DNA of 53,489 nt from Lachnospiraceae bacterium (GTDB lineage: Bacteria; Bacillota; Clostridia; Lachnospirales; Lachnospiraceae): assembly GCA_022773965.1 (NCBI GenBank), contig JALFNQ010000036.1, positions 1-53,489 of the forward strand, written 5' to 3'. The first letter of the stretch is position 1; the number at the start of each line of letters is the position of its first letter. Positions 17,670 through 25,929 of the stretch are shown one piece after another. The notes beneath the pieces are model-generated. The model did no database searches and had not been told where the DNA came from. It saw only the letters and a program-made list of their open reading frames with translations. A program made the position numbers and the translations under genes.

Positions 17670-18665
17670 TTACATTGGCAAACCGAAATGCCTGTAACAA
17701 TATTCCGTCACCACACGCCCTTTCGGTGTGCGGTTTATAAACCCGTTCATGACCAGATACGGTTCATATACATCTTCAATCGTGCCGGAATCCTCTCCGA
17801 TGGCAGCCGCCAGTGTATCAAGTCCGACAGGGCCTCCGGAAAACTTTTCTATGATCGTCATGAGCAGCCTACGATCACTGTTATCCAGTCCCATTTTGTC
17901 TACTTCCAGAAGATCCAGGGCAAAGCTTGCTACTTCCTCAGTGATTTTTCCGTTATATTTTACCTGTGCAAAATCGCGCACACGCTTTAATAATCGATTT
18001 GCCAGACGCGGTGTTCCCCTTGAACGACGCGCCAGCTCAAAAGCCCCTGCCTCATCAATCTCAACGTCAAGCTTTACCGCCGAATGCTGGATGATTGTTT
18101 TCAGTTCCTCTACGGTATAGTATTCCAGATGATGGATTACGCCAAAACGATCCCGTAGCGGTGCCGACAGCAGACCGGCACGGGTGGTCGCTCCCACTAA
18201 TGTGAATTTGGGCAGATCCAGCCGGATGGAGCGCGCCGTTGTGCCTTTTCCGATCATAATATCAATGGCATAGTCCTCCATGGCCGGATAAAGCACCTCT
18301 TCCACCTGTCGGTTCAGGCGATGGATCTCATCAACAAATAACAGATCGCCCTCTGCCAGATTACTGAGGATTGCCGCCATCTCCCCCGGTTTGGCGATCG
18401 CCGGTCCGGAAGTGATCTTTACATGAACACCCATCTCATTTGCAATGATACCTGCCAGCGTTGTCTTTCCGAGTCCCGGCGGGCCATAAAACAATACATG
18501 ATCCAATGGTTCTCCACGCCCTTTCGCGGCTTCAATATAGACCTTTAAATTTGTCTTTGCCTTTTCCTGCCCGATGTAATCGTCCAGACGCTGCGGGCGC
18601 AGATTTTTTTCTACTTTTATGTCTTCTTCCTGAATTTCTGTAGATATTACTTTTCGATTGTTCAT
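17670..18665 (-). CDS. ruvB: Holliday junction branch migration ATPase RuvB
   Basis: Hexameric AAA+ motor that drives branch migration with RuvA. Walker A GPPGLGKT at about residue 61, Walker B FVDEIHRL, sensor [18 protein letters not shown] and the C-terminal winged helix ending [14 protein letters not shown] are all present. The length of 331 residues is normal. AGGAG precedes the ATG. Unusually, 225 bases of palindrome-rich spacer separate it from ruvA instead of the usual tight coupling. Confidence 0.97.
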   Translation of the reverse strand: MNNRKVISTEIQEEDIKVEKNLRPQRLDDYIGQEKAKTNLKVYIEAAKGRGEPLDHVLFYGPPGLGKTTLAGIIANEMGVHVKITSGPAIAKPGEMAAILSNLAEGDLLFVDEIHRLNRQVEEVLYPAMEDYAIDIMIGKGTTARSIRLDLPKFTLVGATTRAGLLSAPLRDRFGVIHHLEYYTVEELKTIIQHSAVKLDVEIDEAGAFELARRSRGTPRLANRLLKRVRDFAQVKYNGKITEEVASFALDLLEVDKMGLDNSDRRLLMTIIEKFSGGPVGLDTLAAAIGEDSGTIEDVYEPYLVMNGFINRTPKGRVVTEYCYRHFGLPM

Positions 18666-18699
18666 GGGTGCTCCTATTTCTTATTGTTTCTCTCACTAT

Positions 18700-18775
18700 G
18701 TTACATCTCGGCTGACGGAACCGTCTCTATGTGAAACACGCTTCCGCTACGCCTTTTCGCGGAGCAGGAGCGTGT
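18700..18775 (+). repeat. Palindromic spacer between ruvA and ruvB (copy C, uncertain)
   Basis: Two hairpins in series. The first runs from GTTACAT to ATGTGAAAC with GACGG-AA-CCGTC at its tip. The second has arms ACACGCT and AGCGTGT. The first end (GTTACAT) resembles the 39520 element. No clear boundaries or target duplication could be defined, so membership is tentative. Confidence 0.4.
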
Positions 18776-18890
18776 CTTACATGGAAACATGTCCAAGGGA
18801 ACGACGAGAAAACCTTCATTATGCGCACGAGGGATCCTCTGGAAAAATCTTTCGACGACCGGGGCATAATTGTAAAAACTGCACGCACAG

Positions 18891-19502
18891 TTATATGAAC
18901 GCCATATTTTTAAGTGCCAGCTTGAGAATATCCTCCACATCTGACTCCGGCGTGATCTCAATACCGGAAAGCACGGAAGATGCCTCCGATGCAGAATATC
19001 CCAGTGACGTAAGCGCCAAAAGCGCTTCCTGCCGCACACCTTTCTCCAGTTCGATGGCCGGATTTTTCACAAGCTCCTCCTTCGGCGAGAAGGCGTCCTC
19101 CAGCTTCAGCTTATCCTTCAGCTCCAGCACGACACGCTGCGCTGTCTTGGCACCGATGCCGGGAGCCTTTGAGATTGCCTTTGCATCATCCGCAATCACT
19201 GCAAACCGGAGGTCATCCGGTGTCAGAACAGACAAGATCGACAGTGCCCCCTTCGGCCCCACACCATTGACACTGATGAGAAGCTTAAAAACCCGTAAGT
19301 CATCCTTTGTCAGAAAACCAAACAATGCCAGGCCATCTTCCTTGACCTGAAAATAAATATACATTTTTATCTCCGCCCCAGGCTCGGGCAGATACTCAAA
19401 CGTCTGTCCTGAAATAAACACCTGAAACCCGATCCCATGATTGTCTATCGTTACGGATTCCTCATCCATATCCGCAAGCGTTCCTTTGATATACTGAATC
19501 AT
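18891..19502 (-). CDS. ruvA: Holliday junction branch migration subunit RuvA
   Basis: Tetramer that binds four-way junctions and loads RuvB. The N-terminal OB fold (MIQYIKGTLADMDEESV), the HhH regions (LLISVNGVGPKGALSIL and APGIGAKTAQRVVLELKDKL) and the C-terminal RuvB-binding domain (ALTSLGYSASEAS) are complete in 203 residues. GAGG is only one base from the ATG, an unusually close spacing. A perfect hairpin (GCAGCC/GGCTGC) precedes the start. No LexA box was seen upstream. Confidence 0.96.
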   Translation of the reverse strand: MIQYIKGTLADMDEESVTIDNHGIGFQVFISGQTFEYLPEPGAEIKMYIYFQVKEDGLALFGFLTKDDLRVFKLLISVNGVGPKGALSILSVLTPDDLRFAVIADDAKAISKAPGIGAKTAQRVVLELKDKLKLEDAFSPKEELVKNPAIELEKGVRQEALLALTSLGYSASEASSVLSGIEITPESDVEDILKLALKNMAFI

Positions 19503-19560
19503 ACCTCATTCTCTGCAGCCACAGATCTCCGGCTGCATCCTTCCATTTATTTAAGTCATG

Positions 19561-19617
19561 GTAACTGTTCCATACCTTGGCAGTTCCAATGCAAAAAACA
19601 ATTAAAATCATTGTGCA
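19561..19617 (+). repeat. Palindromic repeat, GTAACTGTTC family (copy D, truncated)
   Basis: Begins GTAACTGTTC, then shares TACCTT, CAGTT and ATGCAAAAA in the same order and spacing as the 22324 element, roughly 31 of 37 positions. A second hairpin with TGCA...TGCA ends follows. No right-hand terminal repeat is present, so it appears to be a truncated copy, in the spacer between ruvA and the Gx transporter gene. Confidence 0.6.
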
Positions 19618-19629
19618 ATAAGCGTTTTT

Positions 19630-20205
19630 TCAAGAAAACGCGGAATCCTTATACATATTCCGCAATGCAGGCGGCAGGCGTTTTAGAACACTTGCCGCAG
19701 CCACACCGATCAGCACACCCGTTACCATTCCCACGAGAAACAATATGGGAAGATAATAAAGGATCCGGTAATTTTCCACTACAAGCGCAGCGACCAGAAA
19801 CTGTCCCGCATTGTGTGCAACCCCTCCCGCTGCACTGACACTGATCAGATGTAGTTTTTCTGTCTTTTTTATGATAGCCATTACGAACAGGCTCAGCAAA
19901 GCGCCTGCAAAGCTGTATAAAATACTGTACAGGCTGCCAAAAAAGAATCCGGCTAACAGCACACGGGAGACAGAGACAAACAGGGCATCCCGCCAGTTAC
20001 TGAGATATAACACACCAACAATGACGATATTGGTAAGGCCCAGTCTGACGCCCGGAATACCGATCGAAAATGGGATCAACGCTTCCACATAGCTGCAAAT
20101 AAGCGCCAGTGCAAGACACAGTCCCAGATACGCTGTTTTTTTTGTTGCAGAAAAAGCCCTCTGCTTTCGTTCTCTGCCTGACCGATCATTCACTGATGGA
20201 ATCAT
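19630..20205 (-). CDS. Gx transporter family protein (HepT component I-like)
   Basis: An integral membrane protein of 191 residues with about five or six hydrophobic segments, resembling ECF substrate-binding subunits. Databases name this family Gx transporter or heptaprenyl diphosphate synthase component I. The signature is IGIPGVRLGLTNIVIVGVL and SAAGGVAHNAGQFLVA. It overlaps the NusG-II gene by 20 bases. The substrate is unknown. This pair is often seen near FMN-transfer electron transport genes, and apbE and rnf lie within a few kilobases here. Confidence 0.85.
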   Translation of the reverse strand: MIPSVNDRSGRERKQRAFSATKKTAYLGLCLALALICSYVEALIPFSIGIPGVRLGLTNIVIVGVLYLSNWRDALFVSVSRVLLAGFFFGSLYSILYSFAGALLSLFVMAIIKKTEKLHLISVSAAGGVAHNAGQFLVAALVVENYRILYYLPILFLVGMVTGVLIGVAAASVLKRLPPALRNMYKDSAFS

Positions 20206-20563
20206 ATTCCTCTTTTTCCCCTCCCACCACTTCTACAACCAGCCTGTGGGGCAGACAAACAATCGTCTGCCCATCCCTTTTGATCACTCCCTGATGCATA
20301 CACAGCTGATCCGGACAATCCGCATCCTCCATGTATGCCTTACCATTTTCGATCACCACTGTATTGGCGATCCTGCCCTCCAGCTTGACGGGAATCCGCT
20401 GCGGCTCACCCAGCGAATAAGTTCCATACAACTGTCCGTCCACCGTGATCTCAATCTCACTTCCATTGTCTGAAGAGCAATAAACAGCAGCTGTCAGCGC
20501 GATGCCAAGTAAAAACAGGACTGCAAGAAACAGGCAATCCCTGATACCAAATTTGCGATCCAT
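20186..20563 (-). CDS. NusG domain II-containing membrane-anchored protein
   Basis: A 125-residue protein with one N-terminal TM helix (about residues 8-27) and an extracytoplasmic NusG-II-like beta domain. The conserved cysteine-rich motif is DADCPDQLCMHQGVI with IVCLPHRLVVEV, giving three cysteines and a histidine in a metal-site-like arrangement, though no metal has been shown. The start is uncertain: ATG 20563 (MDRKFG) is chosen over TTG 20596 because the TM helix then begins normally, but the Shine-Dalgarno is weak. It is paired with the Gx transporter gene. Confidence 0.82.
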   Translation of the reverse strand: MDRKFGIRDCLFLAVLFLLGIALTAAVYCSSDNGSEIEITVDGQLYGTYSLGEPQRIPVKLEGRIANTVVIENGKAYMEDADCPDQLCMHQGVIKRDGQTIVCLPHRLVVEVVGGEKEEYDSISE

Positions 20564-20617
20564 CCCTTCACCCATCAAAATCTTTGATAAAAACAAAGCT
20601 TTTCACACGCCAAAGCT

Positions 20618-22084
20618 CTATGAACACAACTCTCCAAGGTAATAAAATCCCTTGCATTCCACAAGCTTTACATCTACAATTTTTCCGATCAGCGAAGTGT
20701 CTGCCTGCTTGTCCGGATCCAACGCTGCGCACGAAAAATGTACAACAGAATTGTTTGATAAACGTCCGGTTAAAAGTGTCTCGTCGTGCTCATTCACCTG
20801 CTCGACAAGCACCGGCAGCGTTGCCCCCTCCAGTTCTTTTGCCTTCTCAGCTGCAATATGCTGCACCTCTTTGAGAAGCATGTCAAAATTCTCCTTCACC
20901 TCTGCCTCCGGAACCTGATCCTCCATTTCTGCCGCCGGAGTACCGGAACGTTTGGAATAAATAAACGTAAACGCACTGTCATAACGCACCTTTTGCACAA
21001 CATCCAGCGTTTCCAGAAAATCTTCCTTCGTCTCTCCTGGAAAGCCTACAATGATATCTGTCGTGATGGCAATGTCAGGAATCGCTGCACGCAGCTTCTC
21101 CACCAGTGCCAGATACTGCTCTTTATCGTAATGACGGTTCATCTTCTTCAAAATACGGCTGCTTCCGGACTGTAGCGGCAGATGCATATGCTTACAGATC
21201 TTTTTGGACTGTGCCATGACCTCGATCAGCTCATCTGAGAGATCCTTTGGATGCGAAGTCATAAAGCGGATCCGTTCCAGACCCTCAATTTTTTCAATTT
21301 CACGCAAAAGCTCAGCAAAAGTCACCGGCTGCTCCAGATTTTTTCCATAGGAATTGACATTCTGACCAAGCAGCATCACCTCGACTACGCCGTCTGCCAC
21401 CAGCTGCTCGATCTCGCGGATAATATCCTTCGGGTCACGGCTGCGCTCACGTCCCCGCACATAAGGAACAATACAGTAGCTGCAGAAATTATTACAACCG
21501 AACATGATATTGACACCGGATTTAAAGCTGTATTTCCGTTCAACAGGAAGATCCTCCACGATCTCGGTCGTACCATCCCAAATGTCTACCACCATCTTCT
21601 TCTGGGTCAGTGCACAAACGATCAGCTCTGCAAATTTAAATATGTTGTGCGTGCCAAAAACAAGATTAACAAAACGGTAATCCTTTTTCAACCGTTCTAC
21701 GACATGCTCCTCCTGCATCATACAGCCACATAGAGCGATCATCATTTCAGGATGCTTTTTCTTGTAGCTTCCCAGTGTTCCTAGTCTTCCGTACACCTTA
21801 TTATTTGCATTTTCTCGCACGGTACATGTATTGTAAATGACAAAATCTGCCTCTTCCGTATCGACCTGGACATATCCGATCGTATCCAGAATACCCCGGA
21901 GTTTTTCAGAATCCCTGGCATTCATCTGACACCCGAACGTCTCCACGTGGGCAGTCAGCTTCCTCCCATACGCCCTCTCTCTTTCTTCTACCAGCTTCTT
22001 TGCCAGATCCATATAATAAAACTGACGCTGCGGCTCCATCACAGGAGCTTCTGCGCTAATTTGTGTGCTTCTGCTTGTTTCCAT
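20618..22084 (-). CDS. miaB: tRNA-2-methylthio-N6-dimethylallyladenosine synthase MiaB
   Basis: Radical-SAM methylthiotransferase that adds a methylthio group to i6A37 of tRNAs. The N-terminal UPF0004 domain has its three cluster cysteines (ETFGCQMN, YNTCTVRENA, CGCMMQ). The radical-SAM motif FGCNNFCSYCIVPYVRG follows, and a C-terminal TRAM domain ends the 488 residues. The first 40 residues are an extra N-terminal extension. AGGAG precedes the start. It overlaps the upstream small gene by 29 bases. Confidence 0.96.
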   Translation of the reverse strand: METSRSTQISAEAPVMEPQRQFYYMDLAKKLVEERERAYGRKLTAHVETFGCQMNARDSEKLRGILDTIGYVQVDTEEADFVIYNTCTVRENANNKVYGRLGTLGSYKKKHPEMMIALCGCMMQEEHVVERLKKDYRFVNLVFGTHNIFKFAELIVCALTQKKMVVDIWDGTTEIVEDLPVERKYSFKSGVNIMFGCNNFCSYCIVPYVRGRERSRDPKDIIREIEQLVADGVVEVMLLGQNVNSYGKNLEQPVTFAELLREIEKIEGLERIRFMTSHPKDLSDELIEVMAQSKKICKHMHLPLQSGSSRILKKMNRHYDKEQYLALVEKLRAAIPDIAITTDIIVGFPGETKEDFLETLDVVQKVRYDSAFTFIYSKRSGTPAAEMEDQVPEAEVKENFDMLLKEVQHIAAEKAKELEGATLPVLVEQVNEHDETLLTGRLSNNSVVHFSCAALDPDKQADTSLIGKIVDVKLVECKGFYYLGELCS

Positions 22085-22283
22085 ATTTCTCTCCTAAATT
22101 CTCAATCGTGCCATCTTTATTTATCATATCAATATTGTTCAGCTGTCCCCTGATATTTGCCCGGATCGCTGCCAGATACTCTGCACGCAGTTTTGCCTGT
22201 TCTTCTTTCTCTGCTTTTGTCAGTCCCTCCGCCTTTGATTTATGATACAATTCATTAATGCGGGCGATTCTGCTCTCATTCAT
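22056..22283 (-). CDS. DUF896 protein (YnzC-like)
   Basis: A 75-residue basic helical protein matching the DUF896/YnzC family: MNESRIARINELYHKSKAEGLTKAEKEEQAKLRAEYLAAIR in two stretches, then the family tail NIRGQLNNIDMI. In Bacillus ynzC lies in an operon linked to the SOS gene yneA, but no such gene is seen here. AAAGGAG precedes the ATG. It is first of the operon and overlaps miaB by 29 bases. Confidence 0.88.
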   Translation of the reverse strand: MNESRIARINELYHKSKAEGLTKAEKEEQAKLRAEYLAAIRANIRGQLNNIDMINKDGTIENLGEKYGNKQKHTN

Positions 22284-22323
22284 CTGTTTACTCCTTTATC
22301 TGTCACCGTTTGAAATTCAATCT

Positions 22324-22509
22324 GTAACTGTTCAGTACCTTCACAGTTACGATGCAAAAATCCATGAAAATCGTCTTCGACGATGGGATTTTTGCACTCC
22401 TGAATCATGTTCCTACGGGTGCTGGACATCCGGTGGATGTCCGTTTAGCACCGCCCGGAACGGAGTGTAGACCTACGCGGTTCCGCTCCGACCTGCTCTG
22501 AACAGTTAC
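22324..22509 (+). repeat. MITE-like composite palindromic element (copy E, 186 bp)
   Basis: Perfect 12-bp terminal inverted repeats (GTAACTGTTCAG and CTGAACAGTTAC) bound a non-coding 186-bp block made of hairpins in series: GTAACTGT/ACAGTTAC, GCAAAAATCC/GGATTTTTGC with ATCGTC-TTC-GACGAT at its tip, and GGTGCT/AGCACC with GGACATCC/GGATGTCC inside. The 9-mers directly outside (ATTCAATCT and ACTCAATCT) agree at eight of nine positions, as expected for a target duplication. It fills most of the 348-base spacer between ynzC and apbE. ORFs inside it are not credible. Confidence 0.7.
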
Positions 22510-22553
22510 ACTCAATCTTCACTATCATACCACAAGAAAAGCTCACACGCAAC

Positions 22554-22580
22554 TTGACTTCAAAAGTTGATTCTTATAAT
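22554..22580 (+). promoter_or_regulatory. Promoter of apbE, with overlapping inverted repeat
   Basis: TTGACT and TATAAT are separated by 15 bases, about 50 bases before the apbE start. CAACTT (from 22550) and AAGTTG form an inverted repeat with eight bases between, covering the -35 and spacer, a possible operator. Confidence 0.5.
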
Positions 22581-22631
22581 CTAAATATAAACGGAGTGAT
22601 TCCGACTATCAAGTATTGTGAGGTATTTTCC

Positions 22632-23615
22632 ATGAATCAGGACAAACGAAAAAAAATCATGCTGGCGCTCATCCTTGCCACAATCATTGTAATCATTTCC
22701 TTTGTTTACAATCATTACCTGGCAAAACCAAAGTCCATATCAAAAAACGGCTTCTATTTTAACACAGTCATCGCGATCCAGCTCAATGACACATCCGACG
22801 AAGCTTTGATCGATGATTGTTTTGCACTGGCTGACACCTACGAACATTACTTCAGCCGCACGATGGAAGGAAGCGATATTTACAACATCAATCACGCAGA
22901 CGGCGCACCCGTTCAAGTGCACGAAGAAACAGCAGAACTGATCCGTGCAGGTATCAGATACGGAAAACTGAGTGATGGATTGTTTGATATCAGCATCGGT
23001 GCGCTGACCGAGCTTTGGGATATCCCGGACAACAATGGCGTGATTCCTAATGAGGACGCCATAAAAGAGGCGGCCGCTACCGTAGATTACACGCAGATCG
23101 ATGTAGATGGATGTACCATAACCATGAAAAATCCGGATGCCAGACTGGATCTGGGAGGCATCGCAAAGGGATATGCCGCCGACCAAATGAAAGCATACCT
23201 GAATGAGCATGGTGCCCATGAAGGTTTTATCAACCTTGGAGGCAATGTACTTACTCTGGGCGAGAAATCAGACGGTTCACCGTACCACATCGGGATTAAA
23301 AAGCCCTTCAGCGAAGAGGGCGAGACGATCACAGCTGTCGATATTACAGACAAGAGCGTTGTCACCTCCGGTTGCTATGAACGCTATTTTGAAAAAGACG
23401 GACGCATTTATCACCATATTCTGGATCCGGTCACCGGTTATCCCTATGAAAATGATCTCAATGCGGTCACCATTCTTTCTGACTCCTCCATGGAAGGCGA
23501 TGCACTCAGTACGATCTGCTTTGCCCTGGGCATGGAAAAAGGCATGGAACTCATTGATTCCATGCCCGATACAGAAGCCATTTTTATTGATAAGGAAAAC
23601 AAGGTGTATCAATGA
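22632..23615 (+). CDS. apbE: FAD:protein FMN transferase ApbE
   Basis: Transfers FMN from FAD to a Thr or Ser of extracytoplasmic flavoproteins, including RnfG and RnfD. The 327-residue protein has an N-terminal TM anchor (about 10-28) and no lipobox. Family motifs are RLDLGGIAKGYAAD, INLGGNVLTLG, DKSVVTSGCYERYF and HHILDPVTGYP. GAGG eight bases before ATG 22632 selects a start inside the longer track ORF. The Rnf operon 2.3 kb away provides obvious substrates. Its 3' end overlaps the convergent deacetylase gene by seven bases. Confidence 0.93.
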   Translation: MNQDKRKKIMLALILATIIVIISFVYNHYLAKPKSISKNGFYFNTVIAIQLNDTSDEALIDDCFALADTYEHYFSRTMEGSDIYNINHADGAPVQVHEETAELIRAGIRYGKLSDGLFDISIGALTELWDIPDNNGVIPNEDAIKEAAATVDYTQIDVDGCTITMKNPDARLDLGGIAKGYAADQMKAYLNEHGAHEGFINLGGNVLTLGEKSDGSPYHIGIKKPFSEEGETITAVDITDKSVVTSGCYERYFEKDGRIYHHILDPVTGYPYENDLNAVTILSDSSMEGDALSTICFALGMEKGMELIDSMPDTEAIFIDKENKVYQ

Positions 23616-25273
23616 TAATATTCACCGACAATTTTAGCAGTTCCCTTTTTTGATTTTAAATTGATATCTGCAGCATAATAAAAACCATTATATTTTAAGC
23701 TCAGGCTCTCAAGACGATACTGTCTGCCATCAGACAATGTGGAAACAGTCTGTCCATCATAGGTCCTGTACTTCAGATAGATCGTCTTGCCCGGTTTTAA
23801 CGTTGCAGCAGATCTTTTTTTGTTCAGTTTATGCCACGTCACGTTATCAAAACTGTATGCGTAAAGATCCAGCTCCACCTCGTTCCCACCGTCCCGCCAG
23901 ACAGGGATATCACTATAAATCTCTGACGTAAATACAGATGAACCATTCGTTTTGTCCGATGTAACCTTTAGCACCAGCTCTTCCGTGCTTTCCAAACCCT
24001 GATTCTTGCATGTGACTGTGTATTTTCCGGTCTGATTCACGGCAGTTTTTTTCATGCTGGCAGCAACGCTCGTCACGTATTTCCTGCCATACATGTAACG
24101 GTAGGCCTTCACCTTATAGTAATAGGTCTTTCCTGTTTTTACATCCCGGTCTCTATATGTATAGGATGAATTTTTCGTTGCTTTTTTCGTTGCGATCAAC
24201 TGATATCGTCCACCCTTTTCCTTGCGATAGATTTCAAATCCTTCCGGCTTTAAATCCTTTTTGTTCATATCAGTAAAAAACCGAAGTTCAATACAGGTGG
24301 GCGATATTTTTCCATCACAGAAAAGATATTCCTCCCATTTCACAGCTGCCACATGCAGATCTGTCGGCTGCCCGATCTCATCAATCCGCGCCACGCGGTA
24401 CCCCTTCTTCTCAAGCTCCGTCAATACGCCATCCAGAGCCTCCGCATTTGACTTTGAAATATTATGCATCAGAGCGATGGCACCCCTGTGATCATACTGG
24501 TTAAAGTGATCCATCACATACTGCTTTCCCGGCTGTTGATCAGGATTATAATCATAGTAGACGATGCTCCAGAAAATTGTCCGGTATCCCAGATCCTGAA
24601 CGACCTTTAATACACGGTCACTGAATTCACCCATCGGCGGCCTGAAAAACTTGTCAAGCTCATACCCTGTCTTTTCTTTAAAAACAGTTTCCAGCCCACG
24701 TATTTCCTCCTGAATCTGCGTCACCGATTGATCCGGAAGACTCGGATGGTTCATCGTATGATTGCCAACCAGATGTCCCTCTTCCTTCATTCTCTTGCAA
24801 AGCTCCGGCTGAGATTGGACAAAATGCTTTGTGACAAAAAAGATTGCCTTTGCATCATGCTTTTTTAATGTATCAAGCAGCTTCGGCGTATATCCGTTTT
24901 CATAGCCACAGTCAAAGGTGAGATATAGCACATTTTCTTTTGTCTGATCGTCATAGTAGTACGCCCGATAATTTGCCAGGCTCTTTGCACTGGCAGCCCC
25001 CTCAGAGGGCTGATGATCCTTATTTCGCTTGACATACCAGCTCTTTTTCGTATTTGAATACTGACTGTAATCGGTTCCTTTCGCCTGAACGACTACCGGA
25101 CAAATGCTGTCCGGTAACGGGACATCTGCCAGAACTCCCATACATAAAACGGCAGCCAGCAGACCAGCAGTCACGCGCCTGACACTTCGTTTTCTTTGAA
25201 TATGTCGTACCTTCTGTAACGAATATGGAGCATCATGACCGTTAAACGAAGAAAAAAGATTATTTTTGTCCAT
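23609..25273 (-). CDS. Polysaccharide deacetylase, PdaA-like, with C-terminal Fn3-type region
   Basis: PdaA-type enzymes deacetylate N-acetylmuramic acid on the way to muramic delta-lactam in spore cortex. The 554-residue protein has a signal/TM segment (about 35-51) and a NodB domain with TFDCGYENG (119-127), HTMNHP (172-177), FRPPMGE (210-216) and ALMHN. The usual TFDDG reads TFDCG; Bacillus PdaA has TFDNGYENG, so this position varies in the subfamily. Residues from about 325 form a fibronectin type III-like domain and a further beta domain, much longer than the 260-residue PdaA. Overlap with the upstream PAS-like gene suggests coupling. Confidence 0.88.
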   Translation of the reverse strand: MDKNNLFSSFNGHDAPYSLQKVRHIQRKRSVRRVTAGLLAAVLCMGVLADVPLPDSICPVVVQAKGTDYSQYSNTKKSWYVKRNKDHQPSEGAASAKSLANYRAYYYDDQTKENVLYLTFDCGYENGYTPKLLDTLKKHDAKAIFFVTKHFVQSQPELCKRMKEEGHLVGNHTMNHPSLPDQSVTQIQEEIRGLETVFKEKTGYELDKFFRPPMGEFSDRVLKVVQDLGYRTIFWSIVYYDYNPDQQPGKQYVMDHFNQYDHRGAIALMHNISKSNAEALDGVLTELEKKGYRVARIDEIGQPTDLHVAAVKWEEYLFCDGKISPTCIELRFFTDMNKKDLKPEGFEIYRKEKGGRYQLIATKKATKNSSYTYRDRDVKTGKTYYYKVKAYRYMYGRKYVTSVAASMKKTAVNQTGKYTVTCKNQGLESTEELVLKVTSDKTNGSSVFTSEIYSDIPVWRDGGNEVELDLYAYSFDNVTWHKLNKKRSAATLKPGKTIYLKYRTYDGQTVSTLSDGRQYRLESLSLKYNGFYYAADINLKSKKGTAKIVGEYYH

Positions 25274-25721
25274 AGCGTCCCTCCGGGCCTTTCTCCAGCG
25301 CGCGGTTGAGGCAAATATGCATCATATCGCCAGATTCGTTTTCAACCTGGATCACATGTACAGAAACCCAATGATATTTTCCTGCTTTGTCCTTTTGATA
25401 AATCTCCGCATATACTTCTTTCTTTCCCCGCTGAAAGCTGCGGATCAAATGCTCTCTGGAAAAGCACTCATAAAAATGCTGCTGATAATTCGGATGAATG
25501 TTTTCCATGTTATCATCAATCAGGTCATCATAACAACCAGTCACCGGAATCTCATTATGTAAAAAACCTTCATCCTGCAGCGCGGTATATGTATTTTTTG
25601 TTAGATCTGCAAGCACGATCATCGGAAATACCTGTGAGACTGCCATTGTGATATGAATAAAATCAGTGTATGGTATATTAAATTTTTCGCTCAGAATTTT
25701 TGTCATTTCTCCATAAGTCAT
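25260..25721 (-). CDS. PAS-like sensory protein, unknown partner
   Basis: A 153-residue soluble protein that looks like a lone PAS or PAS-like input domain: PMIVLADLTKNTYTAL in the first half and KAGKYHWVSVHVIQVENESGD near the end, a pattern seen at the N-termini of GGDEF and histidine kinase proteins in clostridia. No output domain is present. GGAGG precedes the ATG. Its last 14 bases overlap the start of the deacetylase gene, so both are co-translated. Its role is not known. Confidence 0.7.
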   Translation of the reverse strand: MTYGEMTKILSEKFNIPYTDFIHITMAVSQVFPMIVLADLTKNTYTALQDEGFLHNEIPVTGCYDDLIDDNMENIHPNYQQHFYECFSREHLIRSFQRGKKEVYAEIYQKDKAGKYHWVSVHVIQVENESGDMMHICLNRALEKGPEGRYGQK

Positions 25722-25813
25722 ACAGATACCTCCCAGTCTTCATTCAATGAGTCTTTTGTGGAAATTGATGTGTTTCTATATAGATTTTAACATATTCTCC
25801 ATAAAATTTCCAC

Positions 25814-25876
25814 AAAAAGAAATATCGCCCGTTCAAGAATGATCTGATAATTAAAATGATCATTCCCGAACGGGCG
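25814..25876 (-). terminator. Probable terminator of the rnf operon
   Basis: Outer arms CGCCCGTTC and GAACGGGCG are perfect and inner arms GAATGATC and GATCATTC extend the stem. On the minus strand the hairpin is followed by ATATTTCTTTTT. It is 50 bases past the rnfB stop. Confidence 0.75.
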
Positions 25877-25929
25877 ATTGTCAGGTAAGCAGCCTTCGTC
25901 TGCTTTTATCATGCACTTTTAAGCACTGA

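Noticed and set aside
18658-19350. Plus-strand 230-codon ORF across ruvA
   Set aside because: It is an antisense shadow of ruvA and the spacer, with serine-rich low-complexity translation.
19503-19629. LexA/SOS box upstream of ruvA
   Set aside because: GGAAC segments occur but no GAAC-N4-GTTC palindrome is present; they belong to the repeat copy.
20786-21733. Plus-strand ORFs opposite miaB (129 and 160 codons)
   Set aside because: Antisense shadows of a well-supported gene; no ribosome binding site.
22258-22470. Plus-strand 70-codon ORF in the ynzC-apbE spacer
   Set aside because: It runs through repeat copy E, has no ribosome binding site, and its composition is that of hairpin arms.
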